64,000 nucleotides of DNA from positions 1 through 64,000 of the forward strand of contig JAKPHF010000082.1 in NCBI GenBank assembly GCA_029550525.1, in the 5' to 3' direction. Under the pieces are notes generated by a model. The model had not been told where the DNA came from. It made no database searches and saw only the letters and a program-made list of their open reading frames with translations. Source of the stretch: Planctomycetota bacterium (lineage in GTDB: Bacteria > Planctomycetota > Phycisphaerae > UBA1845 > PWPN01). Below are positions 50,126 through 59,144 of this stretch, piece after piece; position 1 is the first letter of the stretch; each line of letters begins with the position of its first letter. Position numbers and translations under genes: made by a program.

Positions 50126-50312
50126 GTTGGTCAGTTGTCAGTGGTCCGTTGTCCGTTGAAGTCGTGGGTCGGGCATCCTGCCCGCCTCAGACTAAACGTG
50201 CCAATCGTCGTGGATGGATGCAGTCGGAGCCTGGCCCTGAGTATAAGGCGGGCAAGACGCCCGCCCCCCAGCTCACACCAACTGACCACTGACAACTGAC
50301 TACTGACCACTG
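50126..50312. repeat. composite repeat with inverted CAGTTGTCAGTGGTC termini
   Basis: The left part has GGTCAGTTGTCAGTGGTC and the right part its complement GACCACTGACAACTGAC, both within text-like strings. Between them are GGGC-ATCCT-GCCC (50171-50183), a CCTCAGACTAAACGTGCC stretch and a strong hairpin GGCGGGC-AAGAC-GCCCGCC (50247-50265). It lies at the convergent ends of tadA and pntB and could act as a terminator. The layout resembles a small non-autonomous element. Confidence 0.65.
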
Positions 50313-50313
50313 A

Positions 50314-51777
50314 CTAAAGCTGCTTAACCGCCGATACCAGGTCGAGGATGGCCTGCTTGCCGTCGGCGAAGTACATCAGCGTGTTGTCCATCGCGAACAG
50401 CGGGTTGGGAATACCCGCAAAGCCCGGGCTCAGACTGCGCTTGACCACCACCACCGTGCGAGCCTTGTCCACGTCGAGAATGGGCATGCCGGCGATGGGG
50501 CTCTGCGGGTTGGTGCGAGCGTCCGGATTCACCACGTCGTTGGCGCCCAGTACGATGGCCACGTCAGTCTGCTCGAATGTGGGATTGATGGCATCCATCT
50601 CCTGCAGCTTTTCGTACGGGATGTTCACTTCGGCCAGCAGAACGTTCATGTGTCCGGGCATGCGGCCGGCCACCGGGTGAATGGCAAACTCCACCTGCGT
50701 GCCGCGGCTTTCAAGTACGTTGTACAGATCGCGGACAGCCGCCTGGGCCTGCGAGACGGCCATGCCGTAACCTGGCACGATCACCACTCGGCGAGCCCCT
50801 TCCAGGAGCATGGCCACTTCCTCGGCGGTCGTCGCCTTCACCTTGCCGCCGTAGACCTCATCGGCTGTGGCCGTGTTCCCGGTGGGCCCCAGCTTGCCGA
50901 ACAGCACGTGGGTCAACGAGCGGTTCATCGCCTTGCACATGATCTGCGTGAGGATGATGCCCGAAGCACCGACGAGCGAGCCGGATATGATCAGCACGTT
51001 GTTGTTGATGACGAAGCCGGTGGCGGCCGCCGCCAGGCCCGAGTAGCTGTTAAGCAGGGCGATGACCACGGGCATGTCCGCGCCGCCGATGGGAATCACC
51101 AACGTGACGCCCAACACGCTGGCCACGAGAACCAGCGGGAGGTACATCCAGGCCGAGGCGGTGCTCGCCGGATTGGCGGAAATCCACGCTCCCAGCAGCA
51201 GGGTCAGCACGAACAGCCCGGCGTTGATCCACTGGTGATAGGGCAAGCTGACGGGTTTCTTGAACTGCTCGAGTTCCTCGAGCTTGGCGTACGCAACGAG
51301 CGAGCCCCAGAACGTCACCGCGCCGATCAGGCCCGAAGCGGCCGTGGCCACGCCCATCTGATAGCCGCCGGCCACGCTCGTTGTGGCGACGCCGGCATCC
51401 GCGGCGGCGGACAGCACGTCGGGGGCGGCCGATTTCACGGCTTCAATCAGTGCCGCCCACGCTACCAGCACCGAAGCGCCGCCGCCGAACCCGTTGAACA
51501 GCGCGACCAACTGCGGCATGGCCGTCATCTGCACCGTCAGCGCCAGATACGCTCCCACGGCCGATCCGACCACCAGCCCGGCCAGGATCACCCACAGGCC
51601 GACCACCTGCTTGAGCACCAGCGTGCCCAGCACGGCCAGGAGCATGGCCACGGCGCTGATCAAATTGCCGCGCACGGCCGTTCGCGGATGCGTCAGCCCT
51701 TTGATCCCGAAGATGAACAGGATCGAGACGGCCAGATAAATCAGGTTGAGCAGTGCTTCACGGTATGCCAGTGACAC
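50314..51777 (-). CDS. pntB: NAD(P) transhydrogenase, beta subunit
   Basis: A 487-residue membrane protein with about nine membrane segments in the N-terminal 280 residues and an NADP(H)-binding domain at the C-terminus (VPGYGMAVSQAQ, VAIVLGANDVVNPDA and GFAGIPNPLF). It starts at a GTG (complement of 51775-51777), 3 nt after the pntAB stop. With the two alpha pieces it couples proton movement to hydride transfer between NADH and NADP. Confidence 0.96.
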   Translation of the reverse strand: MSLAYREALLNLIYLAVSILFIFGIKGLTHPRTAVRGNLISAVAMLLAVLGTLVLKQVVGLWVILAGLVVGSAVGAYLALTVQMTAMPQLVALFNGFGGGASVLVAWAALIEAVKSAAPDVLSAAADAGVATTSVAGGYQMGVATAASGLIGAVTFWGSLVAYAKLEELEQFKKPVSLPYHQWINAGLFVLTLLLGAWISANPASTASAWMYLPLVLVASVLGVTLVIPIGGADMPVVIALLNSYSGLAAAATGFVINNNVLIISGSLVGASGIILTQIMCKAMNRSLTHVLFGKLGPTGNTATADEVYGGKVKATTAEEVAMLLEGARRVVIVPGYGMAVSQAQAAVRDLYNVLESRGTQVEFAIHPVAGRMPGHMNVLLAEVNIPYEKLQEMDAINPTFEQTDVAIVLGANDVVNPDARTNPQSPIAGMPILDVDKARTVVVVKRSLSPGFAGIPNPLFAMDNTLMYFADGKQAILDLVSAVKQL

Positions 51778-51780
51778 GGT

Positions 51781-52065
51781 TCAGCCTTTCCTCTTGAACA
51801 TGCTCAGCATGCGATGCGTGACGAGATAACCGCCGACCACGTTGATGGTTGCCAGAGCCACCGCCAGGAACGCCAGGATGCCCGTGATCACGGGATGGCT
51901 CTGGTTCATCGACAGCACGGCTCCCACCAGCGTGATGCCCGAAATGGCGTTCGAGCCGGACATCAACGGCGTGTGCAACGTAGGCGGCACCTTAGTGATG
52001 ATCTCGAACCCGACGAACACCGCCAGGGCGAAGATGGTCAAGAGCATGATCAGATTGGGGTCCAT
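51781..52065 (-). CDS. pntAB: NAD(P) transhydrogenase, alpha subunit part 2
   Basis: A 94-residue protein with three membrane segments, corresponding to the membrane part of the alpha subunit. It starts at MDPNLIML; a further ATG 18 nt upstream would include the GGAG of the ribosome site. The sequence FVGFEIITKVPPTLHTPLMSGSNAISGI is characteristic. The split alpha arrangement (three-gene transhydrogenase) is common in many bacteria. Confidence 0.95.
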   Translation of the reverse strand: MDPNLIMLLTIFALAVFVGFEIITKVPPTLHTPLMSGSNAISGITLVGAVLSMNQSHPVITGILAFLAVALATINVVGGYLVTHRMLSMFKRKG

Positions 52066-52089
52066 TTGCTTTTTGCTCCGCAAAAAGAG

Positions 52090-52135
52090 CGATAAGCTCT
52101 AAGCTATGAGCTGTGAGCTTTGAGCCATGAGCCAG
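52090..52135. repeat. AGCTATGAGC-family repeat between pntAB and pntAA
   Basis: GATAAGCTCTAAGCTATGAG and CTGTGAGCTTTGAGCC run between the two alpha genes. It lies inside an otherwise compact operon. Confidence 0.65.
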
Positions 52136-52158
52136 ACATTAGGCGGCCGAGCTCTGAC

Positions 52159-53310
52159 TCAAGCCTCAAGTCTCTCCTTCACTCTTGGATGCACGACTTG
52201 GCCGTCGCGAACGACCAATGTTTCCCGCGTGATTTCGTCATCGGCGGTCAGTTGCAACTCGCCGTTCTTGACTACATGCAGAAGGAAAGTGGTGATGTTC
52301 TTGGCGTACATCTGGCTGGCATGGAAGGGGACGGTCGCGGGCAGGTTGACCGGACCGAGCACGCTCACGCCGCCGACCTGCACGGTTTCGCCCGGCACGG
52401 TGGCTTCGCAGTTGCCGCCACGTTCGGCGGCCAAGTCGAGCACCACCGAGCCCGGTCGCATCCCGGTGAGCATCTCGCGCGTGATCAGCACCGGCGCCTT
52501 CTGGCCGGGCACGGCCGCGGTAGTGATGACCACGTCCATGTCCGCCACCACGCGGGCCATCGCCTCACGCTGACGCCGATAAAAGTCCTCGTCCATGGCC
52601 TTGGCGTAACCGCCCATGGCCTCGGCATCCGCGGCGGCAACGTCGAGCTCGACAAACTTGGCTCCCAGGCTCTGCACTTGCTCCTTGACCGCCGGCCGCA
52701 AGTCGTAGCCGTGCACGATGGCCCCCAGCCGCTGAGCCGTCGCGATGGCTTGCAAGCCCGCCACACCCGCTCCGATGACGAAGACCTTGGCCGGCGTGAT
52801 CGTTCCCGCTGCCGTCATCATCATGGGGAACAGCTTGGGCAACTCGGCCGCCGCCAGCAGCACGGCCTTGTAGCCCGCGATGGACGCCATTGAAGACAGC
52901 ACGTCCATGCTCTGGGCACGAGTAATCCGCGGGATCAGCTCCATAGCGAAGAGATTGACGCCGCGCCGGGCCAACTCGCCGGCGGCCGCAGCCTCGATCA
53001 ACGGATCGGCCAGACCGATGAGGGTCTGGCCGGACCGCAAGTGCTCGAGATCCGATGGACCCGCCTCGGGATTGGCTCCCAGCGTGCGCACCTGCAACAG
53101 GACGTCTGCCTGCCGCAGCACTTCGGCGCGATCGGCCACGACGGTTGCACCCTTCTCCTGGTACTCGGCGTCCGTGAAACCGGCGGCCGCACCGGCCTGG
53201 CTTTCGATCAACACCTCCAGACCCGCCTTCTTCAGGCTCGCCAGCACGCCCGGCACGAGAGCGACCCGCCGCTCGCCGGGAAATGTCTCCCTGACTACGC
53301 CAACTCTCAT
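52159..53310 (-). CDS. pntAA: NAD(P) transhydrogenase, alpha subunit part 1
   Basis: A 383-residue NAD(H)-binding subunit of the alanine dehydrogenase/PNT family. It starts at MRVGVVRETFPGERRVALVPG; a GTG 6 nt upstream is another option. Signatures are ERRVALVP, the NAD fold VFVIGAGVAGLQAIATAQRLGA and AAVPGQKAPVLIT. It is first in the three-gene set. Confidence 0.96.
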   Translation of the reverse strand: MRVGVVRETFPGERRVALVPGVLASLKKAGLEVLIESQAGAAAGFTDAEYQEKGATVVADRAEVLRQADVLLQVRTLGANPEAGPSDLEHLRSGQTLIGLADPLIEAAAAGELARRGVNLFAMELIPRITRAQSMDVLSSMASIAGYKAVLLAAAELPKLFPMMMTAAGTITPAKVFVIGAGVAGLQAIATAQRLGAIVHGYDLRPAVKEQVQSLGAKFVELDVAAADAEAMGGYAKAMDEDFYRRQREAMARVVADMDVVITTAAVPGQKAPVLITREMLTGMRPGSVVLDLAAERGGNCEATVPGETVQVGGVSVLGPVNLPATVPFHASQMYAKNITTFLLHVVKNGELQLTADDEITRETLVVRDGQVVHPRVKERLEA

Positions 53311-53445
53311 CAGCACTCACCTCGGGGGAACGCCTGCAAAGGCCCGAACCGCCGGCGCGTAACGCCAGCGTGACCTTGTTCGTAGGGTAGGAGCCTGAAT
53401 GGGGACGGACCAGTGACAGCGTGTGGCGCGGGCGGCTGCGCTTCG

Positions 53446-54393
53446 TCAGACGACTTTCGCGGCCAGCAGCAACATGCTGGCCAGCAGAGCCGGCCCGGCG
53501 GCGGCCAGCGGGCTGATCAGCGTTCGCCCGCGAGCCCATGCCTCGGGCGTCTGACCGGGGAACACCGGCGTGTCTGCCGTGCCGCACTCCGGACAAGCCA
53601 GCGAAGGAGAGAAGTTGCGAAGTTCGCCGCAGCTTCCGCAGATGAACAGTTCCATCCCTCGCCAGGCCTCGACCAGCCGTTGGTGCCAAGCTTGCATGCC
53701 CAGGGCGGTCAGACTGATGGCTGAGAGGATCAGGCCGCAGGCGTTAATCGACATGCGATCCCAACCACGGCCAGCCACCGCCAGGATCCCCAGCACGATC
53801 AGCAGCCCGAGCAAGGCCGTCCATTCGCAGACCACCAGCCCCACCAGCGTGCGGCGGACGCGTTGCGTTCGCGCCAGGAGAGCCGTGGTTTGCCCCGGCT
53901 CCCAGTCTGCCGGCGCAAGGGCCGACAGGCGTGCACTCACCATCGACGCCTGGTGTTCGAGCCAGCGGACAAGCCGAGAACGGGCGAGTGCACGGAAAAC
54001 CCCGTTCGCCGCGGACGCTACTCGCACGAAGGCGGGTCTGACAAGTTCCCATGTGCGGCCTGCGATAGCAGTGGCCCGAAGGATCGCTGCGCGCATCACC
54101 TGTCGGGCCGCTTTACCCGCGGTGGTCAACCGGCCGGCCATCCATTCGCCGATCTCCCGGACCCGCACGTACAGACGCATGGACAAAGAAGGCGGCGCGG
54201 GCCGCAGCGGCAGCGCCAGACGCCGGATCTCTGCGGGCGGCTGATCGAAACCCAATTGAGGCCGGCGGCGACGACGGCGAAGCGGATTATGCTTCTTGAG
54301 AAACTCGATCGGCGGTAGCGTGCTCAGACGGCCGATGAGGTCGCGACGCGGACGTGACTTGCGGGTTCCACCCGTCTTGGCAGGCGCCTCCAT
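53446..54393 (-). CDS. membrane protein with an embedded zinc ribbon
   Basis: A 315-residue protein not assigned to a family. GGAGG lies 6 nt before the ATG. A basic N-terminal region (about 1-75) precedes helical stretches and two hydrophobic segments (TALLGLLIVLGILAVAG and ACGLILSAISLTALGMQAW). A CxxC...CxxC zinc ribbon (FICGSCGELRNFSPSLACPECG) follows and the C-terminus is another hydrophobic stretch (PLAAAGPALLASMLLLAA). It may sense or scaffold, but nothing direct shows a role. The gene stands alone between pntAA and the sigma-54 activator. Confidence 0.72.
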   Translation of the reverse strand: MEAPAKTGGTRKSRPRRDLIGRLSTLPPIEFLKKHNPLRRRRRRPQLGFDQPPAEIRRLALPLRPAPPSLSMRLYVRVREIGEWMAGRLTTAGKAARQVMRAAILRATAIAGRTWELVRPAFVRVASAANGVFRALARSRLVRWLEHQASMVSARLSALAPADWEPGQTTALLARTQRVRRTLVGLVVCEWTALLGLLIVLGILAVAGRGWDRMSINACGLILSAISLTALGMQAWHQRLVEAWRGMELFICGSCGELRNFSPSLACPECGTADTPVFPGQTPEAWARGRTLISPLAAAGPALLASMLLLAAKVV

Positions 54394-54549
54394 GCACCAC
54401 CTCCGATGCTGGCCGGTCGAATGCGAGCCAGCTTCTGGATACTCTCAGCCTTCGGCGGCCGGCGACGTGCGCTGGCACCGCCGCACGCGTGCCATGAGTG
54501 TACCATTTTCAGCCCGCTTGGCGAGCCTCTTTCCGCCCAAGTCGCCGTT

Positions 54550-56145
54550 TCACTTGCGGAACCGCTGCCAGTCGATGCCCAGCTTGCGCATCCGGGCCCG
54601 CAACGTGTGGGGATTGATGTCGAGCAGTCGGGCCGCCCCTTTGTCGCCCTCGATTTGTCCGCCGGTGTACTCCAGCACGGCGCAAATGTGGCCCGCCATG
54701 GCTTCGTCCAGCGTGGGCAGGCCGTTCCCCTTCGTCGAGGGAGCGGAATTGTCCTGCCGCGACGAAGTCGCGCATCTTGCGGCGGCACCGACGGTTGGTG
54801 CCGCACCCAGGGCTGTGAAAACTTCCAGCGTCTTGCCATCGCCAAGGATGGCCGCCCGGTCCATGACCGCGGCCAGTTCGCGAACGTTGCCGGGCCAGTG
54901 ATAGGACCGCAGCAACTCGATGTCCGCCGCCGTGGGGGCCAGTGGGCGGAAGCCGAACCGACGGCAGGCTCGCAGGGCGAAGTGGGCCGCCAGCGCCGGA
55001 ATGTCCTCCGGACGGTCTCGCAGCGACGGCAAATCGATGGGGAATACGGCGATGCGGTACCATAGATCCTCGCGGAATTGGCCGGCCGCTACCATCTCTT
55101 GCAGGTTGCGATGCGTGGCCGCCACGATGCGCACGTCCACGACCATCTGCCGTTGACCGCCCACACGCTCGAACACGCCGTCCTGCAACACTCGCAGCAG
55201 ACGCACCTGCGCCGCGGGCGGCAACTCGCCGATTTCATCGAGAAACAGCGTGCCACCGTCGGCTCGTTCAAACCATCCTTTGCGCGTCGCAATGGCACCG
55301 GTGAAGCTGCCTCGCTCGTGGCCGAACAGTTCCGAGTCGATCAGTTCGGAAGGGATGGCACCGCAGTTGACGCGGAGGAACGGTCCGTTCGCCCGTTGTG
55401 AACGAGTGTGGATCGCGCGAGCGATCACTTCCTTGCCGGAGCCGGTCTCGCCCAGGATCAGCACGGGCACGTCCAGTCGGGCCACCTGATGGACGCGGTC
55501 CATGACCGGTTTGAGGCCGCCATCCGCCCCGACGATCTCTTCATGGAAGTCCTGCCGGCCCAGCTTGGTGAGCAGCGACCGGCGATCGGCCTCCGCCGCC
55601 TCGCGCAGCACCCGCAGTTCCCGCAGCCGGCTGTCATTCTCCAGGGCCACCGAAAACGGCTCAAGCAGACGCTCCAGAACCGGCAGGCTGGCTGGATGAA
55701 AGCACGCCCCTTCGCGAGCGATCAGGACGACCAGTCCGATGGGCCCCTCGGCGCTCGTCAGCGGACCGACGAGCATATCGTTGCGAACCGCTTCCGGCAG
55801 CACGCCCACGGGCACCGGTGCGGACGAAGGACGATGGAAGTGCAGGATTTGGCCTTGGCGGGCCCACGCCAGCAGTTCCTCCAATTGGCCGGCCGACAAC
55901 TCGTTCCGCGTGTGTTCGGGAGCGGTCGCCGAGCCGCACAACCCGACGCCTACGGTCTCCACACACGAGCGCTTCGGGTCGATGCGCCGCACCAGCATCA
56001 TTTCCAGCGGCCAACGCCGGGCCAGAATGGGCGCCATTAGTGCGGCGGCCTCACCAATCTCGATGTGCTTGCACGCCTCTCGCCAGATCTCCAGTAGTAA
56101 TGAATTGCACTCTTCCATGCGTCTGCTCGAATCCCCACCCATCAT
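54550..56145 (-). CDS. sigma-54-dependent transcriptional activator with GAF-like domain
   Basis: A 531-residue enhancer-binding protein. Residues 1-195 look like a GAF sensory domain (LARRWPLEMMLVRRID, GLVVLIAREGACF). The AAA+ domain has Walker A GETGSGKE (232-239), GSFTGA (279-284), the contact loop for sigma-54 with Ser in place of Ala at position 2, and Walker B FLDEIGE (301-307). The Fis-type helix-turn-helix is at the C-terminus (GAARLLDINPHTLRARMRKLGI). The start codon has no clear ribosome site, and an ATG 27 nt inside is an alternative. It diverges from the sulfate transporter operon, which has a -24/-12 promoter, so it probably controls that operon. The GAF ligand is unknown. Confidence 0.92.
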   Translation of the reverse strand: MMGGDSSRRMEECNSLLLEIWREACKHIEIGEAAALMAPILARRWPLEMMLVRRIDPKRSCVETVGVGLCGSATAPEHTRNELSAGQLEELLAWARQGQILHFHRPSSAPVPVGVLPEAVRNDMLVGPLTSAEGPIGLVVLIAREGACFHPASLPVLERLLEPFSVALENDSRLRELRVLREAAEADRRSLLTKLGRQDFHEEIVGADGGLKPVMDRVHQVARLDVPVLILGETGSGKEVIARAIHTRSQRANGPFLRVNCGAIPSELIDSELFGHERGSFTGAIATRKGWFERADGGTLFLDEIGELPPAAQVRLLRVLQDGVFERVGGQRQMVVDVRIVAATHRNLQEMVAAGQFREDLWYRIAVFPIDLPSLRDRPEDIPALAAHFALRACRRFGFRPLAPTAADIELLRSYHWPGNVRELAAVMDRAAILGDGKTLEVFTALGAAPTVGAAARCATSSRQDNSAPSTKGNGLPTLDEAMAGHICAVLEYTGGQIEGDKGAARLLDINPHTLRARMRKLGIDWQRFRK

Positions 56146-56172
56146 ATTTGACGGCTGCTACCAGTATAGATC

Positions 56173-56185
56173 ACGGGGACCCCGT
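56173..56185. promoter_or_regulatory. candidate upstream activator site (ACGGGG-A-CCCCGT)
   Basis: A perfect 13-bp palindrome lies 53 bp upstream of the -24 element, between the activator gene and the sulfate operon. Position suits an enhancer site for the adjacent activator, but a single site is weak evidence. Confidence 0.4.
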
Positions 56186-56238
56186 ATTCGACCTCGCGCC
56201 GGGCTCGAAAAAAGGGGGTATTGACCGCGAAATACGTG

Positions 56239-56255
56239 TTGGCACGCCGGATGCC
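56239..56255 (+). promoter_or_regulatory. sigma-54 (-24/-12) promoter of the sulfate operon
   Basis: TTGGCACGCCGGATGCC has TGGCACG followed by TGC, with GG at 56241-56242 and GC at 56253-56254. The GG-to-GC spacing equals the sigma-54 consensus YTGGCACGRNNNTTGCW, with mismatches only at R, one T and the last W. It lies 97 nt before the sulfate-binding protein start and beside a sigma-54 activator gene. Confidence 0.75.
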
Positions 56256-56260
56256 GAGTG

Positions 56261-56291
56261 CAGCCCCCGGGTGCAGAAAACAGCCCCCGGG
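56261..56291. repeat. tandem CAGCCCCCGGG repeat with 20-bp period
   Basis: CAGCCCCCGGG occurs at 56261-56271 and exactly again at 56281-56291, inside the predicted leader of the sulfate operon. The equal spacing of about two helical turns suggests protein binding. Confidence 0.55.
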
Positions 56292-56351
56292 CAGCGGGAA
56301 AGCTCCGCGGTGGCGGGCATGCTGCCAACCTGCGAGTGGAGGAAGGACTAA

Positions 56352-57353
56352 ATGAGGTATGCCGTTGGAATCTGGTCGGTCTGGGCTTTCGGCGCGGCAG
56401 CCCTGGCGGCCGATCCGGTCACATTGCTGAACGTATCCTACGACCCGACTCGGGAGTTCTACCAGGAGATCAACGCTCTTTTCGCAAAGGAGTGGGAGGC
56501 CAAGCACGGCCAGAAAGTCACCATCCGCCAGTCCCATTCCGGCTCGGGCAAGCAGGCCCGGGCCGTCATCGACGGCCTGGAAGCGGACGTGGTCACGTTG
56601 GCGGTGGCTCAAGACATCGACGAAATCGCCAGCCGCAGCGGCCGGGTGCGCTCGGACTGGCAGCAAGCCTTCAAGTTTAACAGCTCGCCGTACACCTCGA
56701 CGATCGTCCTGCTGGTGCGCAAGGGCAATCCCAAGGGCATCAAGGATTGGGACGACTTGGCCCGGCCCGGCATTGGTGTGATCACGCCAAATCCCAAGAC
56801 GGGCGGCGGGGCTCGCTGGAACTATCTGGCCGCCTGGGGCTATGCCGTCAAGAAGCACAACGGCGATGAGGTCAAGGCTCGCGAGCTGGTCGCTGCCATC
56901 TTCCGGAACGTGCCCGTGCTGGATCCGTCGGCCAGGGCGGCGACCACCACGTTCGTGCAACGACGCATCGGCGATGTGCTGATTACGTGGGAGAATGAGG
57001 CCCGTCTGGCCATCGAGCAGTTGGGCCGCGATCCGTTGGAGATCGTCCTGCCGTCGGTCACGATCCTGGCCGAACCGCCGGTCGCCGTCGTTGACCGCGT
57101 GGTGGACAAGCGCGGCACACGAGCGGTGGCCACCGCCTACCTGGAGTTTCTCTACAGCGAGAAGGGCCAGGAACTGGCCGCCAAGCATCATTACCGACCG
57201 CGCGATCCCAAGGTCGCCCAGGCGTACGCAGACAAGTTCCCCAAAATCGAGACGTTCACCATCGAAGAGCTGTTCGGCGGCTGGGCCAAAGCCCAGAAGG
57301 TCCACTTTGACGACGGTGGCACGTTCGACCAGATCTACAGCCCCAGGCGATAA
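56352..57353 (+). CDS. sbp: sulfate-binding periplasmic protein
   Basis: A 333-residue solute-binding protein. The ATG at 56352 follows GGAGGAAGGA. A signal peptide of about 20 residues (AFGAAALA|ADP) leads to the mature protein, which begins VTLLNVSYDPTREFY, a hallmark of sulfate/thiosulfate-binding proteins. QSHSGSGKQARAV, TPNPKTGGGARWNYL and AVVDRVVDKRGT are also typical. It is the first gene of the sulfate operon and lies downstream of the sigma-54 promoter. Confidence 0.95.
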   Translation: MRYAVGIWSVWAFGAAALAADPVTLLNVSYDPTREFYQEINALFAKEWEAKHGQKVTIRQSHSGSGKQARAVIDGLEADVVTLAVAQDIDEIASRSGRVRSDWQQAFKFNSSPYTSTIVLLVRKGNPKGIKDWDDLARPGIGVITPNPKTGGGARWNYLAAWGYAVKKHNGDEVKARELVAAIFRNVPVLDPSARAATTTFVQRRIGDVLITWENEARLAIEQLGRDPLEIVLPSVTILAEPPVAVVDRVVDKRGTRAVATAYLEFLYSEKGQELAAKHHYRPRDPKVAQAYADKFPKIETFTIEELFGGWAKAQKVHFDDGGTFDQIYSPRR

Positions 57354-57367
57354 CGGAGAGAACCGCA

Positions 57368-58201
57368 ATGGCGTTGCTGCGAATCAAGCAACCCAGCGTG
57401 CTTCCGGGATTCGGTCCTGGGCTGGGATTGACGCTGACATACATGAGCCTGCTGGTCTTTCTGCCGCTAGCCGCACTGCTCCTGCAGACCGCTCGGCTCA
57501 GCTGGGAGCAGTTCTGGAGTACGGTGAGCGACCCTCGCGCGGTCGCGGCATACCGATTGAGCATCGGTGCGTCGGCCATCGCGGCAGCGATCAACGTGGT
57601 GTTCGGCCTGTTGGTGGCGTGGGTGCTCGTGCGGTATCGGTTCCCGGGGCGGCGTTTGCTCGACGCGATCATCGATCTGCCGTTCGCGTTACCCACGGCC
57701 GTCGCCGGCATCGCCCTGACGTCGATTCTGGCGACGAACGGTTGGGTCGGTCGGTTTCTCGAGCCATTGGGCATCCAGGCGGCATTCACGCCGTTGGGCG
57801 TGGTCATCGCGCTGACGTTCATCAGCTTTCCCTTCGTGGTTCGTACGCTTCAGCCCGTGCTGGAGCAGATTGATCCGGAGGTGGAAGAGGCGGCGATGAG
57901 TCTCGGCGCCAGCCGGTACAAGACCATCCGTCGCGTGATCCTGCCGCAGCTGGTTCCGGCCGTGGTGACGGGTTTCGCCCTCGCGCTGGCCCGGGCCATC
58001 GGCGAATACGGGTCGGTCGTTTTTATCTCGGGCAACATGCCCATGCGAACGGAGATCGCCCCGCTGCTGGTCGTGATCAAGCTCGAACAATACGACCACG
58101 CGGGCGCCACCGCCATCGCGGTGGTCATGCTGGTGCTGTCGTTCACGTTGCTGCTGGCGATCAACTCGCTGCAGCGCTGGAGTGGACGGAAATACCGATA
58201 A
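57368..58201 (+). CDS. cysT: sulfate ABC transporter permease CysT
   Basis: A 277-residue inner-membrane permease with about six segments. The N-terminal PSVLPGFGPGLGLTLTYM and the loop EAAMSLGASRYKTIRRVILP, the EAA motif contacting the ATPase, are typical of CysT/CysU. It starts 14 nt after sbp. Confidence 0.95.
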   Translation: MALLRIKQPSVLPGFGPGLGLTLTYMSLLVFLPLAALLLQTARLSWEQFWSTVSDPRAVAAYRLSIGASAIAAAINVVFGLLVAWVLVRYRFPGRRLLDAIIDLPFALPTAVAGIALTSILATNGWVGRFLEPLGIQAAFTPLGVVIALTFISFPFVVRTLQPVLEQIDPEVEEAAMSLGASRYKTIRRVILPQLVPAVVTGFALALARAIGEYGSVVFISGNMPMRTEIAPLLVVIKLEQYDHAGATAIAVVMLVLSFTLLLAINSLQRWSGRKYR

Positions 58202-58226
58202 ACGGCTGACGCGGAGCGGAAACGGG

Positions 58227-59144
58227 ATGAGTGTGGAAGTTCAGGACATATCGATGAACCTCGAACCGGTTCGGTACGAGCCGCCGGGGTCCGCTCGCAC
58301 CGCCGAACGGGCGATCGCCGAACCGCGCTGGGTTCGCACATTGTTGATCGTTGCCGTGTGGGTGTTCTTGGCCTTGTTTCTCCTGTTTCCGTTGGTCGCG
58401 ATCTTCGCACAGGCTCTGGAGAATGGCGTTTCCGCCTACTGGGCCGCACTGACGGAACCCGACGCCGTGGCCTCCATCAAGCTGACCTTGTTGGTCGCGG
58501 CGATCGTGGTCCCCCTGAACACGTTGTTCGGCATCGTGGCCGCCTGGACGGTGGCCAAGTTCGAGTTTGTCGGCAAGAGCGTTCTCGTGACGCTGATCGA
58601 CCTGCCCTTCGCCGTTTCGCCGGTGATTGCCGGTCTCATCTACGTCCTGGTGTTCGGCATGCAGGGCTGGTTCGGGCCGTGGCTCGACGAGCATGGCATC
58701 AAGATCATCTTCGCCGTGCCGGGCATCGTGCTGGCGACGCTCTTCGTCACGCTGCCGTTCGTGGCCCGCGAGCTGATCCCGCTCATGCAGGCTCAGGGCG
58801 TGGAAGAGGAGGAAGCGGCACGAGTCCTGGGAGCGAGCGCTTTCCAGACGTTCCGGCGGGTCACGCTGCCGAACATCAAATGGGGTCTGCTGTACGGGAT
58901 CATCCTGTGCAATGCCCGCGCCATGGGCGAGTTCGGCGCGGTGTCCGTGGTGTCGGGCCATATCCGCGGTCTGACCAACACTGTGCCGTTGCACGCCGAG
59001 GTGCTGTACAACGAATACGACTCCGTCGGCGCCTTCGCCGTGGCCTCATTGCTGGCGTTTCTTGCCCTGGCCACGCTGATTCTCAAGACCGTCGTCGAGT
59101 CTCGCTCTCGGAGACAGATGTCTGACACAGGTGTGGGTGCATGA
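58227..59144 (+). CDS. cysW: sulfate ABC transporter permease CysW
   Basis: A 305-residue permease. The ATG at 58227 follows GGAGCGGAAACGGG. It has about six membrane segments and the EAA loop EEAARVLGASAFQTFRRVTLPNI. RAMGEFGAVSVVSGHIRG is a CysW signature. It pairs with CysT to form the channel. The first 35 residues are non-conserved and cytoplasmic. Its stop overlaps the cysA start (ATGA). Confidence 0.95.
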   Translation: MSVEVQDISMNLEPVRYEPPGSARTAERAIAEPRWVRTLLIVAVWVFLALFLLFPLVAIFAQALENGVSAYWAALTEPDAVASIKLTLLVAAIVVPLNTLFGIVAAWTVAKFEFVGKSVLVTLIDLPFAVSPVIAGLIYVLVFGMQGWFGPWLDEHGIKIIFAVPGIVLATLFVTLPFVARELIPLMQAQGVEEEEAARVLGASAFQTFRRVTLPNIKWGLLYGIILCNARAMGEFGAVSVVSGHIRGLTNTVPLHAEVLYNEYDSVGAFAVASLLAFLALATLILKTVVESRSRRQMSDTGVGA

